Positions 33,158-43,575 of a DNA stretch of 64,000 nt are shown here, in pieces; within the stretch, counting starts at the first letter, position 1; the number at the start of each line of letters is the position of its first letter. The notes below the pieces were generated by a model that saw nothing but the letters and a program-made list of their open reading frames with translations, ran no database searches and was not told the origin of the DNA. The DNA is from Schizochytrium sp. TIO01. Lineage: Eukaryota > Sar > Bigyra > Thraustochytrida > Thraustochytriidae. The DNA lies in contig SMSO01000035.1 in NCBI GenBank assembly GCA_004764695.1, forward strand, positions 4,407,040-4,471,039, given 5' to 3'. A program made the translations under genes and the position numbers.

Positions 33158-34609
33158 CTTTGCAAAAGTGAGGTTTGACTAACTAGCACCTGCGTGTCCT
33201 GCAGAAGAAAAGACTCGGGAGTCGTACTATGAAGCGGGTCTGCCTCTGCTGTTCTTGTTGCCCTTTCTTTTCAATGCAAAGAAACAAAGACTTTTGATGA
33301 ATTCGTTCTGCCTCTGCCAAACTGGAATGGATTTTCTGCCTCTTGTCTCAGCAAACAGCAGCCCTCACATATTTTATCCTTTCTCATCGGCTCCTCTCTC
33401 CCCAAGTGCACTACGTGGGGGTATATAGCCACGAATCAACACGGAAAGACCGGGAAACAATGAGGTTGTCTCTCAACTTACTTTATGTACTGCATCAGAA
33501 ACGTTTTGTATACACCCCAGGTGAAAATAGCCCGTGGAGCGGAGATATAGCGGTATCTCGACTTCCAAGCACGCAGAGTTTTGGGCACTTGTTCAAAGGT
33601 CTGCTGCAAGCAACTACGTGGCGATCAGTTTCCTACCGGATGTGGCAAAGAACTTCTGACCACTAGTAAAACAAAATCATTTTTGTTACGGAATCTTTTG
33701 TTACAGTATGTGGATATTACCACTACTAGGATCTGTTGGCGCATGCACCAAGAATACAAACCGCTGGCTTCTACGTTGTAATGTGGTAGACAATGTTCAT
33801 GATATGCTTTGATTTGAGTTTTCACACAAGGAAATGGTATTTTAAATCGAAGGAACACTAGTGAGAAAGGATGGTGTTATATGTCGTTCTTATTCTGACA
33901 GAATATTTATTAGACCTAAGGACGCGTCGATGGATAAATAGATGTGAAACATGAGATTAGGATGCCAACCTCATTTCAGATCAAGCTGATCAAGCTGTAT
34001 TGAGAATAATTCTCCGATTCCAAAGTCCAGTATGGTTGTAGATTGAGGAGGAGCAGTAGCACATGCCTAGACCCGAAGCTCCAACCAATTCCAAAGTGCA
34101 TCATGAGGCATTATGCCAAACATTCGGAACGCAATTGTCTATTGGCTCGGTTACAGAGCACCAACAAATACCCCACTATCTGCTTTCTTGCCAAAAGAAA
34201 TAAAGTTTCTCTATCCTCCCCATTGCTAAATTAGTACAAGAATATATGCTCTATGGTTACCATTCTGATACGAGTAAAGAAAAGAGCAAATTGGGCAAAA
34301 CGGGTGTCCAGTGAATAATTTCCCAGAGGCAAGCTGTCCTTGAAAAATGTCCAGGTCTTCCAAGGTGTATTCATGTACAACAACTTGACACTTTACAAGT
34401 AGGTGATTTATTCTTGCATGAACAAAGTGAAATATTTTAAAGAGCTATGCACATAGGATCAGCCTCTGAACTCGGTCTCTATTATGTTATTGATTTCGCA
34501 TCGCATGTAAATGGGAAGGAAATGTGTGCCATGGGGTGAACATTCTTCAAACTATTATTTTTGAAGAATTAGCATCACATGAATATTTGATTATGAGAGG
34601 TATGACGAC
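33158..34609. other. Spacer between CDK8-like and PMM genes
   Basis: Contains the PMM promoter and the CDK8-like 3' UTR, both on the minus strand. No gene was recognised on either strand. Confidence 0.5.
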
Positions 34610-36263
34610 CTATCGGCCATTGTTATAGCGGGTTTCACGAACTCTCTGTTGTGCAGCGACAATGTTCTCTGGTAGAGGCTTAGGGTTTGCTCGAGGGTAA
34701 TCGTTAGGTTGGCGTTGGAACTGCATCGTGAGAGGGTCATCCAGAGCATTCTTACGAACTTGTTCTGTATATTTAACATAGAATTCGGTAAAGCACGGAT
34801 GACTAAGAGCTTCACTTGCAGAAATACGTTCTTTTGGGTTAAGTTTGAGCATTTGCTCCAAAAGATTCAGGAATCCAAGATTGGGTGGAGATTCAGCATG
34901 CCGTGTCAAAATTGCATTGAGTTGTCCTGTCGCAGGCCAGTTGTGTGAAGAAGACTTGTCGTTTATAAGTGCTTTGTAGTGTGGCAAATCTTCCACACCT
35001 GGCCACGTATTATTTGTTGGGATACCAAGAACGCTAAAAACTTGTTTGCTCTGATCAGCTTCGAAATGCGAGCTCTTCTCGTTCTGACGACCAGCAAACA
35101 GCGCGGGTGGAGCACGCTGAGCATGCGCAAATAGAAGCTCTGCGAAAATGCACCCAAGGGACCATACATCGACTGCAGTCGTGTAGTGCTTCGCTCCAAG
35201 CAAAAGCTCAGGGGCGCGGTACCAAAGAGTCACCACAGTCTTGTCCACAACTCCAAGTTTCTCCGTAGGGCTTCGAAAAATGCGCGCTAGACCCATATCC
35301 GCAAGCTGCAAAGTTCCGCGTTTCTTTCCATCACCAATGATCAAAATGTTTTGAGGTTTCAGATCGCGGTGAAGGACCCAATTCCGATGCATGTACTCCA
35401 AACCCTTGAGCATTTGACACATCATTGCTTTGCACATATAGTCGGAAATCTTTTCCTTGTCCTTGCGGTGTTTCCGCAATACGCTGTCTAAAGTCCATGC
35501 GGCAAAATCCATGACAAGAGCAACATCCCTTTCCCTGGGATCAATCACCACATCAGTGAGCTGGACAATATTTTCATGGTTCAGCTCGCGTAGAAGCTTG
35601 ATTTCTCGAAGAGTACTGATAGATGTTACCGAAGGACGCTCCATTTCATCGTGGCTGCGTTTGATCATTTTGATTGCATACACAGTTTCATCATTATCCT
35701 GACCAGGGTTTCGCCATCTTTTTGCGCGATAACTGTCATGAGAAACACACAGAGATAAATAATAGGTGAAGAGACCCACCAAATGAGACATCAAAGTTAG
35801 TCATCTTTCAAAGTTCTCCAGCGCAGAATTTTCATCCATCTACCCACAGCTAACATGCCATCGCTTGTACCAGTCCTTTTAGCATTTCCGAGCGCCAAAT
35901 GCCTTTCTTCAATGTAATAGCCTCCCTAGTGAAATAGAGGAGAAGACAAACACATTGAGACGAATTCTCTCCAAACAACTATGGTAGTGATTTTAAATAA
36001 TCAGGGAGGGGAGGGGGGGGGGGGGGGGGGGGGGCAATAACGCAGAGAGAAAGCTTATCAAAAGCGATCAAGATCCAAGATCTAATGCTGGGTTTAGAGA
36101 ACGGCACGAAGCGCATTAATACTTGCTCCATGTATGTTGTTGTCCACACTGTTCTGCTCCAGGTTGACCTGAAAATTTTAAGAAAGCTAACCTACACGCG
36201 ACCATAAGTTCCCTCGCCAATCTCTCCTTCGAGCTCGTATCGAGACAACAGCTCAGGACTCAT
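34610..36263 (-). CDS. CDK8-like (CDKE) Mediator kinase, two exons
   Basis: Predicted kinase of the Mediator CDK8 module, acting on RNA polymerase II transcription. Exon 1 is 36263-36196, encoding MSPELLSRYELEGEIGEGTYGR plus two bases; the intron is 36195-35733 (463 nt, GTAGGT...GACAG) and exon 2 is 35732-34610. The splice completes Val-Tyr of the glycine loop (GEGTYGRVYRAKRW), giving 396 residues. Visible features are K44 in AIK, the alphaC segment with LREIKLLREL (E66), HRDLKPQN (D146) and the activation-segment start DMG (D168) typical of animal CDK8, where most kinases have DFG. VVTLWYRAPELLLGAKHYT and IFAELL follow, then a C-terminal lobe with WPGVEDLPHY. The alphaC signature is SVTSISTLRE, neither SMSACRE nor PSTAIRE. 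CDK8/CDKE fits better than CDK9 or CDK11. Confidence 0.9.
36013..36034. repeat. G22 homopolymer inside the CDK8 intron
   Basis: Twenty-two consecutive G on the plus strand, C22 in the pre-mRNA, preceded by more purines. It lies inside the only intron of the CDK8-like gene, about 160 nt from the 5' splice site. Confidence 0.9.
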
Positions 36264-37100
36264 TCTCCCTTCAGCGAGCACAAGACGACGCCACAGAGAT
36301 AGAGCATTGCTCTCATCCGCCGCTTTCTTTCTTTCTGTCTTTCTTTCTTTCTTTCACTTTCTGCTAATAGCCTACTACTTCTTAACTACTAGATACTTAC
36401 CTACCACTAAGTAGCGCTTACGACCTTCTACATTCAGCTTACTATTTGGGCCAAGAGAGTAAAGGTGAAGCTTCTACTTAAAGATACAACGCGAGCGCGT
36501 AGAGGCATCGTTTGCTTACATTGAAGAAGTATGTCTTCCTACACTCTGAGACACTCATTTGTTAGAGGTTTCTTGATCATGAAGTAAGATTATTGGAGCT
36601 CACTTATTTTCAGATTATATGTAAACTAAAAGCAATTTCGCCTGGTTTTTAATACAAAATGCAGTGGCATAGACGTGTCAAACGTACACCTTCAGTTGAA
36701 TCTCTTGATATTGAAAAAAAAAAAAAAAAAAAAAAAAAACGTCTACAATACTAATTCAAGGTAAACGTGTCTGCTTTCACCAGTCAGAGCGTGCGACAAG
36801 ATTCTCTCTTTTGCGAAAAGACCCTACATACTGATCAGCGCTGCCACGCACAATGCGCTCAAGGTAGGGGTGCTAAGCTTCCTTGCTACCAGCATTATCA
36901 TATCCTTTAACTTGAGTTTTTGCCCAACTTGAAGCAGAATTTTTATAGGAATGATTGGAGAGTACAGCACATTACCTTAGTCGCGGCTCGTTCCACAACA
37001 AGCTCAATGGCGGCACATAGTTCAGAAAAGGAACATGAAAAAATAACAAAGACATAAGAATAGAGATGTGATAGTAAAATTAGCCTTGCAGGGAACTAGA
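36264..37100. other. Spacer between Noc4 and CDK8 genes
   Basis: CDK8 promoter side and Noc4 3' UTR. It includes a CTTT repeat at about 36325-36357, AT-rich DNA and an A26 run. No gene was seen. Confidence 0.5.
36714..36739. repeat. A26 homopolymer
   Basis: A pure run of 26 A, without retroelement features that I can see around it. Confidence 0.9.
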
Positions 37101-39164
37101 TTATGACAACGTAAAGACAGGGACTGCAACAATGTTACTCATGGCGCCGGCAAGGTTGTCGGTGTCAGCCTCTTCAGCGCTCTCATCCTCGGATGAGGAT
37201 CCTGAGCCCTCCTCATTATCATCACTATCATCATCGTCAATCATTTTCGTAGCAGGTTTAGGGGCCGCTTCTCCAGGGGCTACAAAGTTAAGTGGCACAG
37301 CACGGCGCTTCTGGCCCTTTCGGAGCTCTTGGTCAAACAAAGACTTGTAGGTGATCGCCACAAACTCGTCAAGGGGAATAGGGGGTTGGATTTTCTTAGA
37401 CTCCATACTTGCCTTCAGCTCAGTCTCAAAAATTGAGTGAACCAAGGTTGCTACCTTGGGGCAATAGTGCTTGCCAAGAGCCTCTACTTCCCACAAACAG
37501 GAGTCCATAGCACCGCACTTGGCAGGGTCTGTCTCCTCAAGGCGGAATGGGTCTTCGGAAGCATTTCCCTTTGCGGACTTCTCGAGCTGCTCCAGTTTAC
37601 GTTTCTTGCTCATGGTAAATTCATCGTTGTCACCTGTGTCGTCCTCCTTGTCTTCAGACTTAGCTGCTTTGCCGCCGAGAGCAAGGCGCAACGAAGCTTC
37701 CTTGATGGCATCGATCTTGCCACGTTTGTCAAAATCGGCATCATCTGCAACCTCTTCTCCGCGGTCACGCTTGAGTTCGGTCTCCGTAGGTTTGTGCAAG
37801 AGGGACAGGCAGGTCGGGTGGCGTTTGAGCAGGTTTCCAATCAGGACAACTGCGAACATGGCGCCGCTCGGCGGGGCGTAGAGCGCGAGGCGAGCAATCT
37901 TCTTCGCGAAGGCAGCCACGAGGTAGGAAGCCAAGTGAGTAGAAGCCATAACGCGGCTGAGCAACTCGAAGAATTGCGCCCTGTGTTTAGCGTGGAAGGT
38001 GTCGTAGTCCAACAGTCTGTAGAGCTTAGAGTAAAACTCCGGATAGTCGAGATGGTGCTCCATCATGAGTTGAAAGAGCGAGTTCAAGGCCAACATCGCC
38101 GTGGGCCCTCTTTGTTCGTACGCGTCTGTGAGGAAGTCACTCAGCAAGAGCGGGTCCTGGAGATATGGAACTACGCGATTAGGAAGGCAAACCATAATAC
38201 GCCTGTAGAGACGCGGTGTGAACGAGCCAAGCTGCAAGAATGAGAGCCAAGCTGCCTGGAAGGCACGCCGCTGATTCTTGAGCTCGCGCTTTGGGTTCTT
38301 CGGTACGCGCTGGATCCAGAACTTCTCCTCCACCTCCATATCCTCAGGATCCACTTCCGAGGGTGTACTATAAAGAATCTCAAACACATTCTCCCCCAAT
38401 ACCTTACGGTCCAGATCGGACGGGATCTTTCCAAAAATGTTCTCCTTTGCGTTCTCGCCATTCTTCTTTTTGGCATCCTCACTGTCACCTTCGTCGCTGT
38501 CCTCAGAATCGTCTGTCTTCCTAGTGGTATCCTTTTGCGCTGCGCAAACCTTCTGCACGGCCAGCAATGTGTGGTAGCGCACATCCACGTACGACTCGAT
38601 ATACTCCTCTCTCAGCGTACGAAGCAGCTGTCCCTCTGCGCCCCCGGAAATGGGCTGCGCAACCAACGCAGACACGAGCACGGTGTAGAGCTCCGTACCA
38701 AAGGATCCTTCTGTTGCATCTGTAGATAGTTCTGAGGACATTGCGTCGCGCTGTACGAGGTGCATAAGCGTACGCAGAGCGGCCACCTGGCAAGTATCCT
38801 TCTCGTGGTAAAGCCATTCGGTGAGGATGGTGCAGTAAGCAGAGTAGCGCTCGCGAAGCCAGCGTCTGAACTTGCGGAGTGTTTCACGTTTAGCAAGCTG
38901 GTCCTTCTTAGCATCATTGGACTCGGCCTCCTCAAGCTCAGACACGGTGGGCCTGGGCAGAGGGCGCAGGTCGCCATCCTCGAGGAAGCGTGAAAAGGTG
39001 CGGCGCAGAGCGTGCATGGCAGCCATGGCCTCTTCAGAGCCAGATGAGGAACCCTCGCGCATAGCACGGAGCATCTTGACCACATTGTTCACCTTGCTAA
39101 GTCCAGCATCGCGGACGTCGGCCTCAAGAGACCGCACGCCGGAGTCGGCGTCCTGTTTGGGCAT
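37101..39164 (-). CDS. Nucleolar complex protein Noc4 (CBF/MAK21 family)
   Basis: 687 residues from an ATG, single exon. Noc4 partners with Nop14 in nucleolar maturation and export of the small ribosomal subunit. The conserved CBF/Noc region is at about residues 300-480: LTDAYEQRGPTAMLALNSLF, then YPEFYSKLYRLLDYDTFHAKHRAQFFELL split across the core, and LASYLVAAFAKKIARLALYAPP, which closely resembles human NOC4L. NLLKRHPTC follows, and a second block with DSCLWEVEALGKHYCPKVATL. The C-terminus ends FTLS, like NOC4L. Two acidic/Lys-rich low-complexity inserts (about 215-240 and 465-535) and a Ser/Asp/Glu-rich stretch near the C-terminus are lineage-specific. The gene is part of the minus-strand run with CDK8 and PMM, but independently spaced. 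Confidence 0.93.
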   Translation of the reverse strand: MPKQDADSGVRSLEADVRDAGLSKVNNVVKMLRAMREGSSSGSEEAMAAMHALRRTFSRFLEDGDLRPLPRPTVSELEEAESNDAKKDQLAKRETLRKFRRWLRERYSAYCTILTEWLYHEKDTCQVAALRTLMHLVQRDAMSSELSTDATEGSFGTELYTVLVSALVAQPISGGAEGQLLRTLREEYIESYVDVRYHTLLAVQKVCAAQKDTTRKTDDSEDSDEGDSEDAKKKNGENAKENIFGKIPSDLDRKVLGENVFEILYSTPSEVDPEDMEVEEKFWIQRVPKNPKRELKNQRRAFQAAWLSFLQLGSFTPRLYRRIMVCLPNRVVPYLQDPLLLSDFLTDAYEQRGPTAMLALNSLFQLMMEHHLDYPEFYSKLYRLLDYDTFHAKHRAQFFELLSRVMASTHLASYLVAAFAKKIARLALYAPPSGAMFAVVLIGNLLKRHPTCLSLLHKPTETELKRDRGEEVADDADFDKRGKIDAIKEASLRLALGGKAAKSEDKEDDTGDNDEFTMSKKRKLEQLEKSAKGNASEDPFRLEETDPAKCGAMDSCLWEVEALGKHYCPKVATLVHSIFETELKASMESKKIQPPIPLDEFVAITYKSLFDQELRKGQKRRAVPLNFVAPGEAAPKPATKMIDDDDSDDNEEGSGSSSEDESAEEADTDNLAGAMSNIVAVPVFTLS

Positions 39165-40116
39165 GGCGAAGGATGTCTGCGTCTCTCAGGTGTCTAGCGA
39201 GAGCTCGATCACTGGTGGCGTGCTCGCTCCCGCAAGCCAGTCAGTCTTCAGCAGTCAGTGCCACCCACCGCTGCTGATCTGATGCTGCTTACGCTGCTCC
39301 TGTTGCTACAGAATTGAAGACACCAAAAATGAAAGCGCAAGAACCACTCACTCAAATTCATTCACTCCACAGCCTTCTTCGCCACACTCACTAGAACCAC
39401 TCGTACTTTGCATAATAGTATGCTTTCTTTAGTAGCGCTACCAATTCCTACCTATCTACTATCGCCTAGTACTACAATTGTGGTTAAATAGAATAGGAAA
39501 ACAAACCAATTACCATATCATGTACCAGTAAACAGTTTTAATTCGGACCCTCGGTTGTAACTTGAATTAAAACTCACTCTAGCCTGGCTGCTGCCTCTGT
39601 CAATCTTTAACTTTGGTAAAAAGTATGATCCAAGATTCATGCCAAATCAAATTAGACATATGCGTCCATGATCAGCAACAATTACAGCCAATTTATTTCT
39701 ATAGCAGTGATAGTGAATTACTAGTACTGCGTATGTATAGTACTAGATACCTACGTATAGTAATAATAGGTAGTACATAAGTGCCTTAAAATCTTATCAT
39801 TCAGTTTTTGCCCTTGGTGGGATGACGATGAGAGTGCAAGATCGCAGAGACGCGCAAACCCTCAACGAGGATGAGAAAGGAAACTTAGGAAGCGAAAGAG
39901 GGTCAGACTTGCAGTTGAAGACGACTGGGAAGGTGGTGGAGACATCACAGCGAGGAGGCTTCTTTTTCAACGCTTTCTGCTTTTTGTTCTGCGACGGAAC
40001 TAATTGAGTCGTTTATGAGAGGAAAGGGCCACGCTTATACACGACTCACCTCGACATAAGTAGTTGATTTTCTTCAACAAAGCAACGCAGGGATCCTTGT
40101 GGACGACTAAAACCTA
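39165..40116. other. Divergent intergenic region, Noc4 / UbiA-family genes
   Basis: The two flanking genes are transcribed away from each other, so this 0.95 kb should contain both promoters. It is AT-rich with several TAGTACTA-like stretches (39680-39780). No specific element was identified. Confidence 0.5.
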
Positions 40117-40983
40117 ATGCTTTGGACACTCGTACAAGTCTCGCGACCAGGATTCTGGATCATTACTATCTGGTGCTATGTGGTGGGACTTCAAGGACAG
40201 GGTATTTCGCACATTCACGAGCCGGTCCTTTGGCTAGGGCTGTTTTATGCAGCGTTCCCAGCAAATGCTCTGCTCTACGCTTGGAATGACCTTAATGATG
40301 CAGACCTAGATCGTCATAACCCGCGAAAGGGCGCTTATCTGTTGGGTATTTCCCATCTCTCCAACCAAGAGACTCTTGACGTCTTTCAGGCGGCGTTTGC
40401 AATCAATCTTGGGTTTTTGTTTGCTTTGGGACTTATGACTAACCTGATTTCAATTGTAGGTTGGTTTATATGCGCATGCATTACAAACTATGCATACAAT
40501 AATTTTCCTTGCTGGCGAGAAGGCCCGGCACCTTTTGATTTCGTCGGTCCAATGGGTTACCTTCTTTTCATCTGGTTTGCTGCTATAGTGAATGATCTAC
40601 ATCTGCCCTCTGTGGCAACCTTCGCTTTTCATCTTTTTATGGTGATGCGCTCTCAGCTATGGGGTCAAATAATTGACCTTGGACCAGATGTCAAGGCTCG
40701 TCGCCAAACCACAGCGGTGGTTTTAGGTATCAAAGGCGCTCGAGCGTTACTGGCATGCTTAGTCTTTTGTGAACTCTGTGTTGCTATTTTTAGTTTGGGC
40801 AACCAATATGTGATACTCTTTTCTGCTCTTAGTATGTTCACGGCCTTGCTGGAGCTCTTCATTTACCCATCCCGAAGTCCAAGTCTGCAAGAGGCTGCTC
40901 TGACCGGGATGCTCATGACACCTGCCGCTGGGGTTCTATTGCTACATTTGTTTGTGGCCACATCGGATGTTCCCTTTCCATAG
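40117..40983 (+). CDS. UbiA-family membrane prenyltransferase
   Basis: 288 residues, mostly hydrophobic, with about eight to nine predicted membrane helices. The two Mg-diphosphate motifs of the UbiA superfamily are present: NDLNDADLD (N57-D65) and DLGPD (D187-D191). The sequence after the first, RHNPRKGAYLLG, resembles the lycopene-elongase/carotenoid branch (NPRKGG-type) more than COQ2, chlorophyll synthase or COX10. It therefore probably transfers an isoprenoid chain, but the acceptor cannot be told from sequence. There is no evident organelle leader. The gene is convergent with the Coq11-like SDR gene 388 bp away. An intron-free bacterial-like sequence could reflect transfer, which is untested. 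Confidence 0.8.
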   Translation: MLWTLVQVSRPGFWIITIWCYVVGLQGQGISHIHEPVLWLGLFYAAFPANALLYAWNDLNDADLDRHNPRKGAYLLGISHLSNQETLDVFQAAFAINLGFLFALGLMTNLISIVGWFICACITNYAYNNFPCWREGPAPFDFVGPMGYLLFIWFAAIVNDLHLPSVATFAFHLFMVMRSQLWGQIIDLGPDVKARRQTTAVVLGIKGARALLACLVFCELCVAIFSLGNQYVILFSALSMFTALLELFIYPSRSPSLQEAALTGMLMTPAAGVLLLHLFVATSDVPFP

Positions 40984-41371
40984 TTCTGAAAAATGTACTC
41001 GACAGGACCACAAGTCCATAAAACGGCAAGCTGTGAAATTATTATCTGTAAACATTGGTTTCTTTTTTAATTTTGCCTTGTTTTATTGTTATAACCTTCT
41101 CAGTCTCTTTCCCTTTTTGCTCATCAACATCTTAAAGGGCATCATAATAATATGCGTGAATTAGTCTTGAGATTGCGGTTTCTGGCCAATTTAATCGATC
41201 GGTCTTGTCCTGATATTCTCTGTCTCAAGAAGTCGAGAGGTATTATCCCTGCCTTTTGAAACTGGGGGACGCGAGAGAAAGGTGAATTTTACATTTTATC
41301 TTTAACATGACAATCCCTTCCTAGCAATTCCTGTCACTAAGAACGGTCAAGTAGTAATATTTAATTCTTCC
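40984..41371. other. 3' spacer between convergent UbiA-family and SDR genes
   Basis: AT-rich, holding both 3' UTRs. No gene was seen. Confidence 0.5.
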
Positions 41372-42184
41372 TTAGTTCGACACATCTGCTGTCTGAGGAG
41401 AACGAGTGTCCCGAGCAAAACGGTACGCAATTATGTCATCAGCCTCCACTTCGAAGACACCATTACCTCCAGGAAGCCTGTCCATCGATGCAGCGTCCAC
41501 AGCAGCCCGCGCCACTGCGTCAACAGAGACGGGGGGGGAAAGCACGCCCTTGAATACCGAAGGAACGCTACGCTCCAGGTATCCAGAAATGCCAGTTTGT
41601 GACAACCCTTGCATGAGAAAACTTGTGGGAGCCATGACTGTCCAGAGTGGGATGGGCATTCCGCCTTCCGTATAACGGGTACCGTATATGGCCGAAGGCT
41701 TCAGGATAACTGCACCGCGATCATTTGACCCCTCAGCAAACTTAATCGCTGCCTGGCGGGCTAGCTCTTTGCCTTCACGGTACCCGCTTGGAGTCCATTC
41801 CGGCATTGTTGCATTGATAAGAACAAGACGTTTCACACCCTGCTCAGCAGCAGCCTCAATAATGGAGACGCAGGTTTCTCCGTTCGCTTTGACCTGTTCG
41901 AGACGGGCCTCCTCAGAGTTTGTAGGGAGAGGAGGACTTCCGACTGAAATGATGACAGCTGAGTCGCTGCTGAGACGATCCTTGAAAGTTCCAGGCTGCA
42001 GCGAGTCTCCCTGGGCCCATTCAACCTTATTCAGCCACTTGGGCTGGTCCTGTCTGTGCGGAGGTTTGCCACTCCTTGTGAGAGACACGAACTCGCTGGC
42101 ACTGCCACGACTCACCATCATTTCCAGGATCCTGGAGCCCACGAAGCCCGAACCGCCAAAAACAACCATACGTTTAAACACCAT
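41372..42184 (-). CDS. Atypical short-chain dehydrogenase, Coq11/NDUFA9-like
   Basis: 270 residues from an ATG. The N-terminal Rossmann motif VVFGGSGFVGSRI (GGSGFVG at 10-16) is the NAD(P)-binding signature of atypical SDRs. It is followed by LTRSGKPPH, similar to the VSRSGKAP of yeast Coq11 (YLR290C). Further on are VISVGSPPLPT, VKRLVLINA in the position of the core beta strand, and a YREGKELARQAA segment at the usual YxxxK site. VILKPSAIYGTRYTEGG has the LKP..IYG of the Coq11/NDUFA9 group. These proteins are mitochondrial in other eukaryotes, acting with the CoQ synthome or complex I. No clear targeting peptide precedes the Rossmann fold here, and plastid SDRs are another possibility. A (GGAAA)7 array lies just upstream of the start codon. 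Confidence 0.75.
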   Translation of the reverse strand: MVFKRMVVFGGSGFVGSRILEMMVSRGSASEFVSLTRSGKPPHRQDQPKWLNKVEWAQGDSLQPGTFKDRLSSDSAVIISVGSPPLPTNSEEARLEQVKANGETCVSIIEAAAEQGVKRLVLINATMPEWTPSGYREGKELARQAAIKFAEGSNDRGAVILKPSAIYGTRYTEGGMPIPLWTVMAPTSFLMQGLSQTGISGYLERSVPSVFKGVLSPPVSVDAVARAAVDAASMDRLPGGNGVFEVEADDIIAYRFARDTRSPQTADVSN

Positions 42185-42205
42185 GGTTCTTCTGTTCGCA
42201 AATGC

Positions 42206-42240
42206 TTTCCTTTCCTTTCCTTTCCTTTCCTTTCCTTTCC
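42206..42240. repeat. (TTTCC)7 pentanucleotide array in the SDR leader
   Basis: Seven pure units, i.e. GGAAA on the coding strand, ending about 22 bp upstream of the SDR start codon. It is therefore probably in its 5' UTR or core promoter. Confidence 0.92.
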
Positions 42241-42741
42241 TTCAGACACGCAGAATTACTTGCACACGAGGTTTTGCCAATTGTCAATTGCGCAGTGCCT
42301 GGGCTAAGGGGGGTTGCCTCTTCAAGAGTCTCTTCTATGGCCCGATGCTTCAATTCGGATCTGCTGACGCTCGATGATCCCAATCGCCATCAAGAAACCT
42401 TCACGTTAGAGAGAGGTAGTATGTATCCGCCTAAGACAGGCACGTAGCAGCAACCTACTGATAACTAGGAGCAATTGATTCTTTTCCCATTCTTTTAAAT
42501 CTATTGCTTTTGTTTTTGGCAGGAAGGCAGTGAGTTCTTTCACTACAAAAGTCTATCATCTGGAACGAACTCCACGATCCCATGTTCTCTCAGAGTGCAA
42601 ACAGAGAGCCAATCGCTATTTATTGTTGAAAACAGCTGCAGAGCGATCACCGTCACCATGATCGGCGCAGGCAGGCGTCGAACGAGGTAAGCCAAGCAAG
42701 ACAAGCCGCCTCCAAGACAGCCAGATGACGAGGTAGAGTAC

Positions 42742-42784
<43 letters not shown>

Positions 42785-42823
42785 TTTCGAAATCTTTCTT
42801 TTCGAGCTCTTTCTTTTTCGAGT

Positions 42824-42907
<84 letters not shown>

Positions 42908-43013
42908 TTTCGAAATCTTTCTTTTCGAGCTCTTTCTTTTCGAGTTCTTTCTTTTTCGAGCTCTTTCTTTTTCGAGTTCTTTCTTTTCGAGTTCTTTCTT
43001 TTTCGAGTTCTTT
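42742..43013. repeat. 270-bp TTTC tract with TTTTTCGAG higher-order repeats
   Basis: (TTTC)n at 42742-42783 and about 42826-42908 alternate with a composite unit of CGAAATC, CGAGCTC and CGAGTTC separated by TTTCTTTT. The order CGAAATC then CGAGCTC occurs twice (42788-42812 and 42911-42932), so this is a higher-order duplication. The minus-strand frame codes for Glu-Arg-Lys-Lys repeats and is not a gene. Confidence 0.92.
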
Positions 43014-43523
43014 TGCAATTCAACAGAGAACGCAAAGTGCTTTGATGGAGCAGTCCCTTTCTCCCCTCTCTTCCCTCCCTCTTAGCTGCCGCGGCTATTG
43101 CTACTATATTTCTGCCTCTAGCGAGAGAGAGAAGCAGCCAAAGCGCCTCAGAGCCTCAGAGCCGCTTCTTTATTCACTCCAAGGATCTTCCTCCTTCTCA
43201 AGTGAGACGAAAACTGGAAGAAGAAGAAAACAAAGGAAACTAAGAAAACCACACAGAAGAAGAAGAAAACAAAAGAAGAAGAAGAAGCCAAAGCCAAAGT
43301 CAATGAGTGCGTGATATCTTTGCCTTCAGGCCACTCTCAGAGGCAAAAGGCAGAGCCCAAGTGTCAGCTTGGGCACAAAGCACTCACGCACTCGAAAGGC
43401 CCAAACCATCGCCCATTGCGCCTTCAAGTTTTATTTGAGGGTGTGTAGGGAGGGAGGGATGCCTCGCCTCAGTCCGGGTCCTTTCGAAGGCCTTCCGGGA
43501 GCAGCGACTTAGCTGGCTTGCTT

Positions 43524-43575
43524 GACAGACAGACAGAGAGAGAGACAGAGAGACAGAGAGACAGAGAGACAGACA
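43524..43575. repeat. GACAGAGA purine-rich repeat
   Basis: GACA and GAGA units in tandem. Confidence 0.85.

Noticed and set aside
36714-36739. Poly-A tail of a retroposed element
   Set aside because: No target-site duplication or element body was recognised upstream of the A26 run on either strand.
42616-43035. A minus-strand Lys/Arg/Glu-repeat protein
   Set aside because: It is only the translation of the TTTC/TTTTTCGAG tandem tract.
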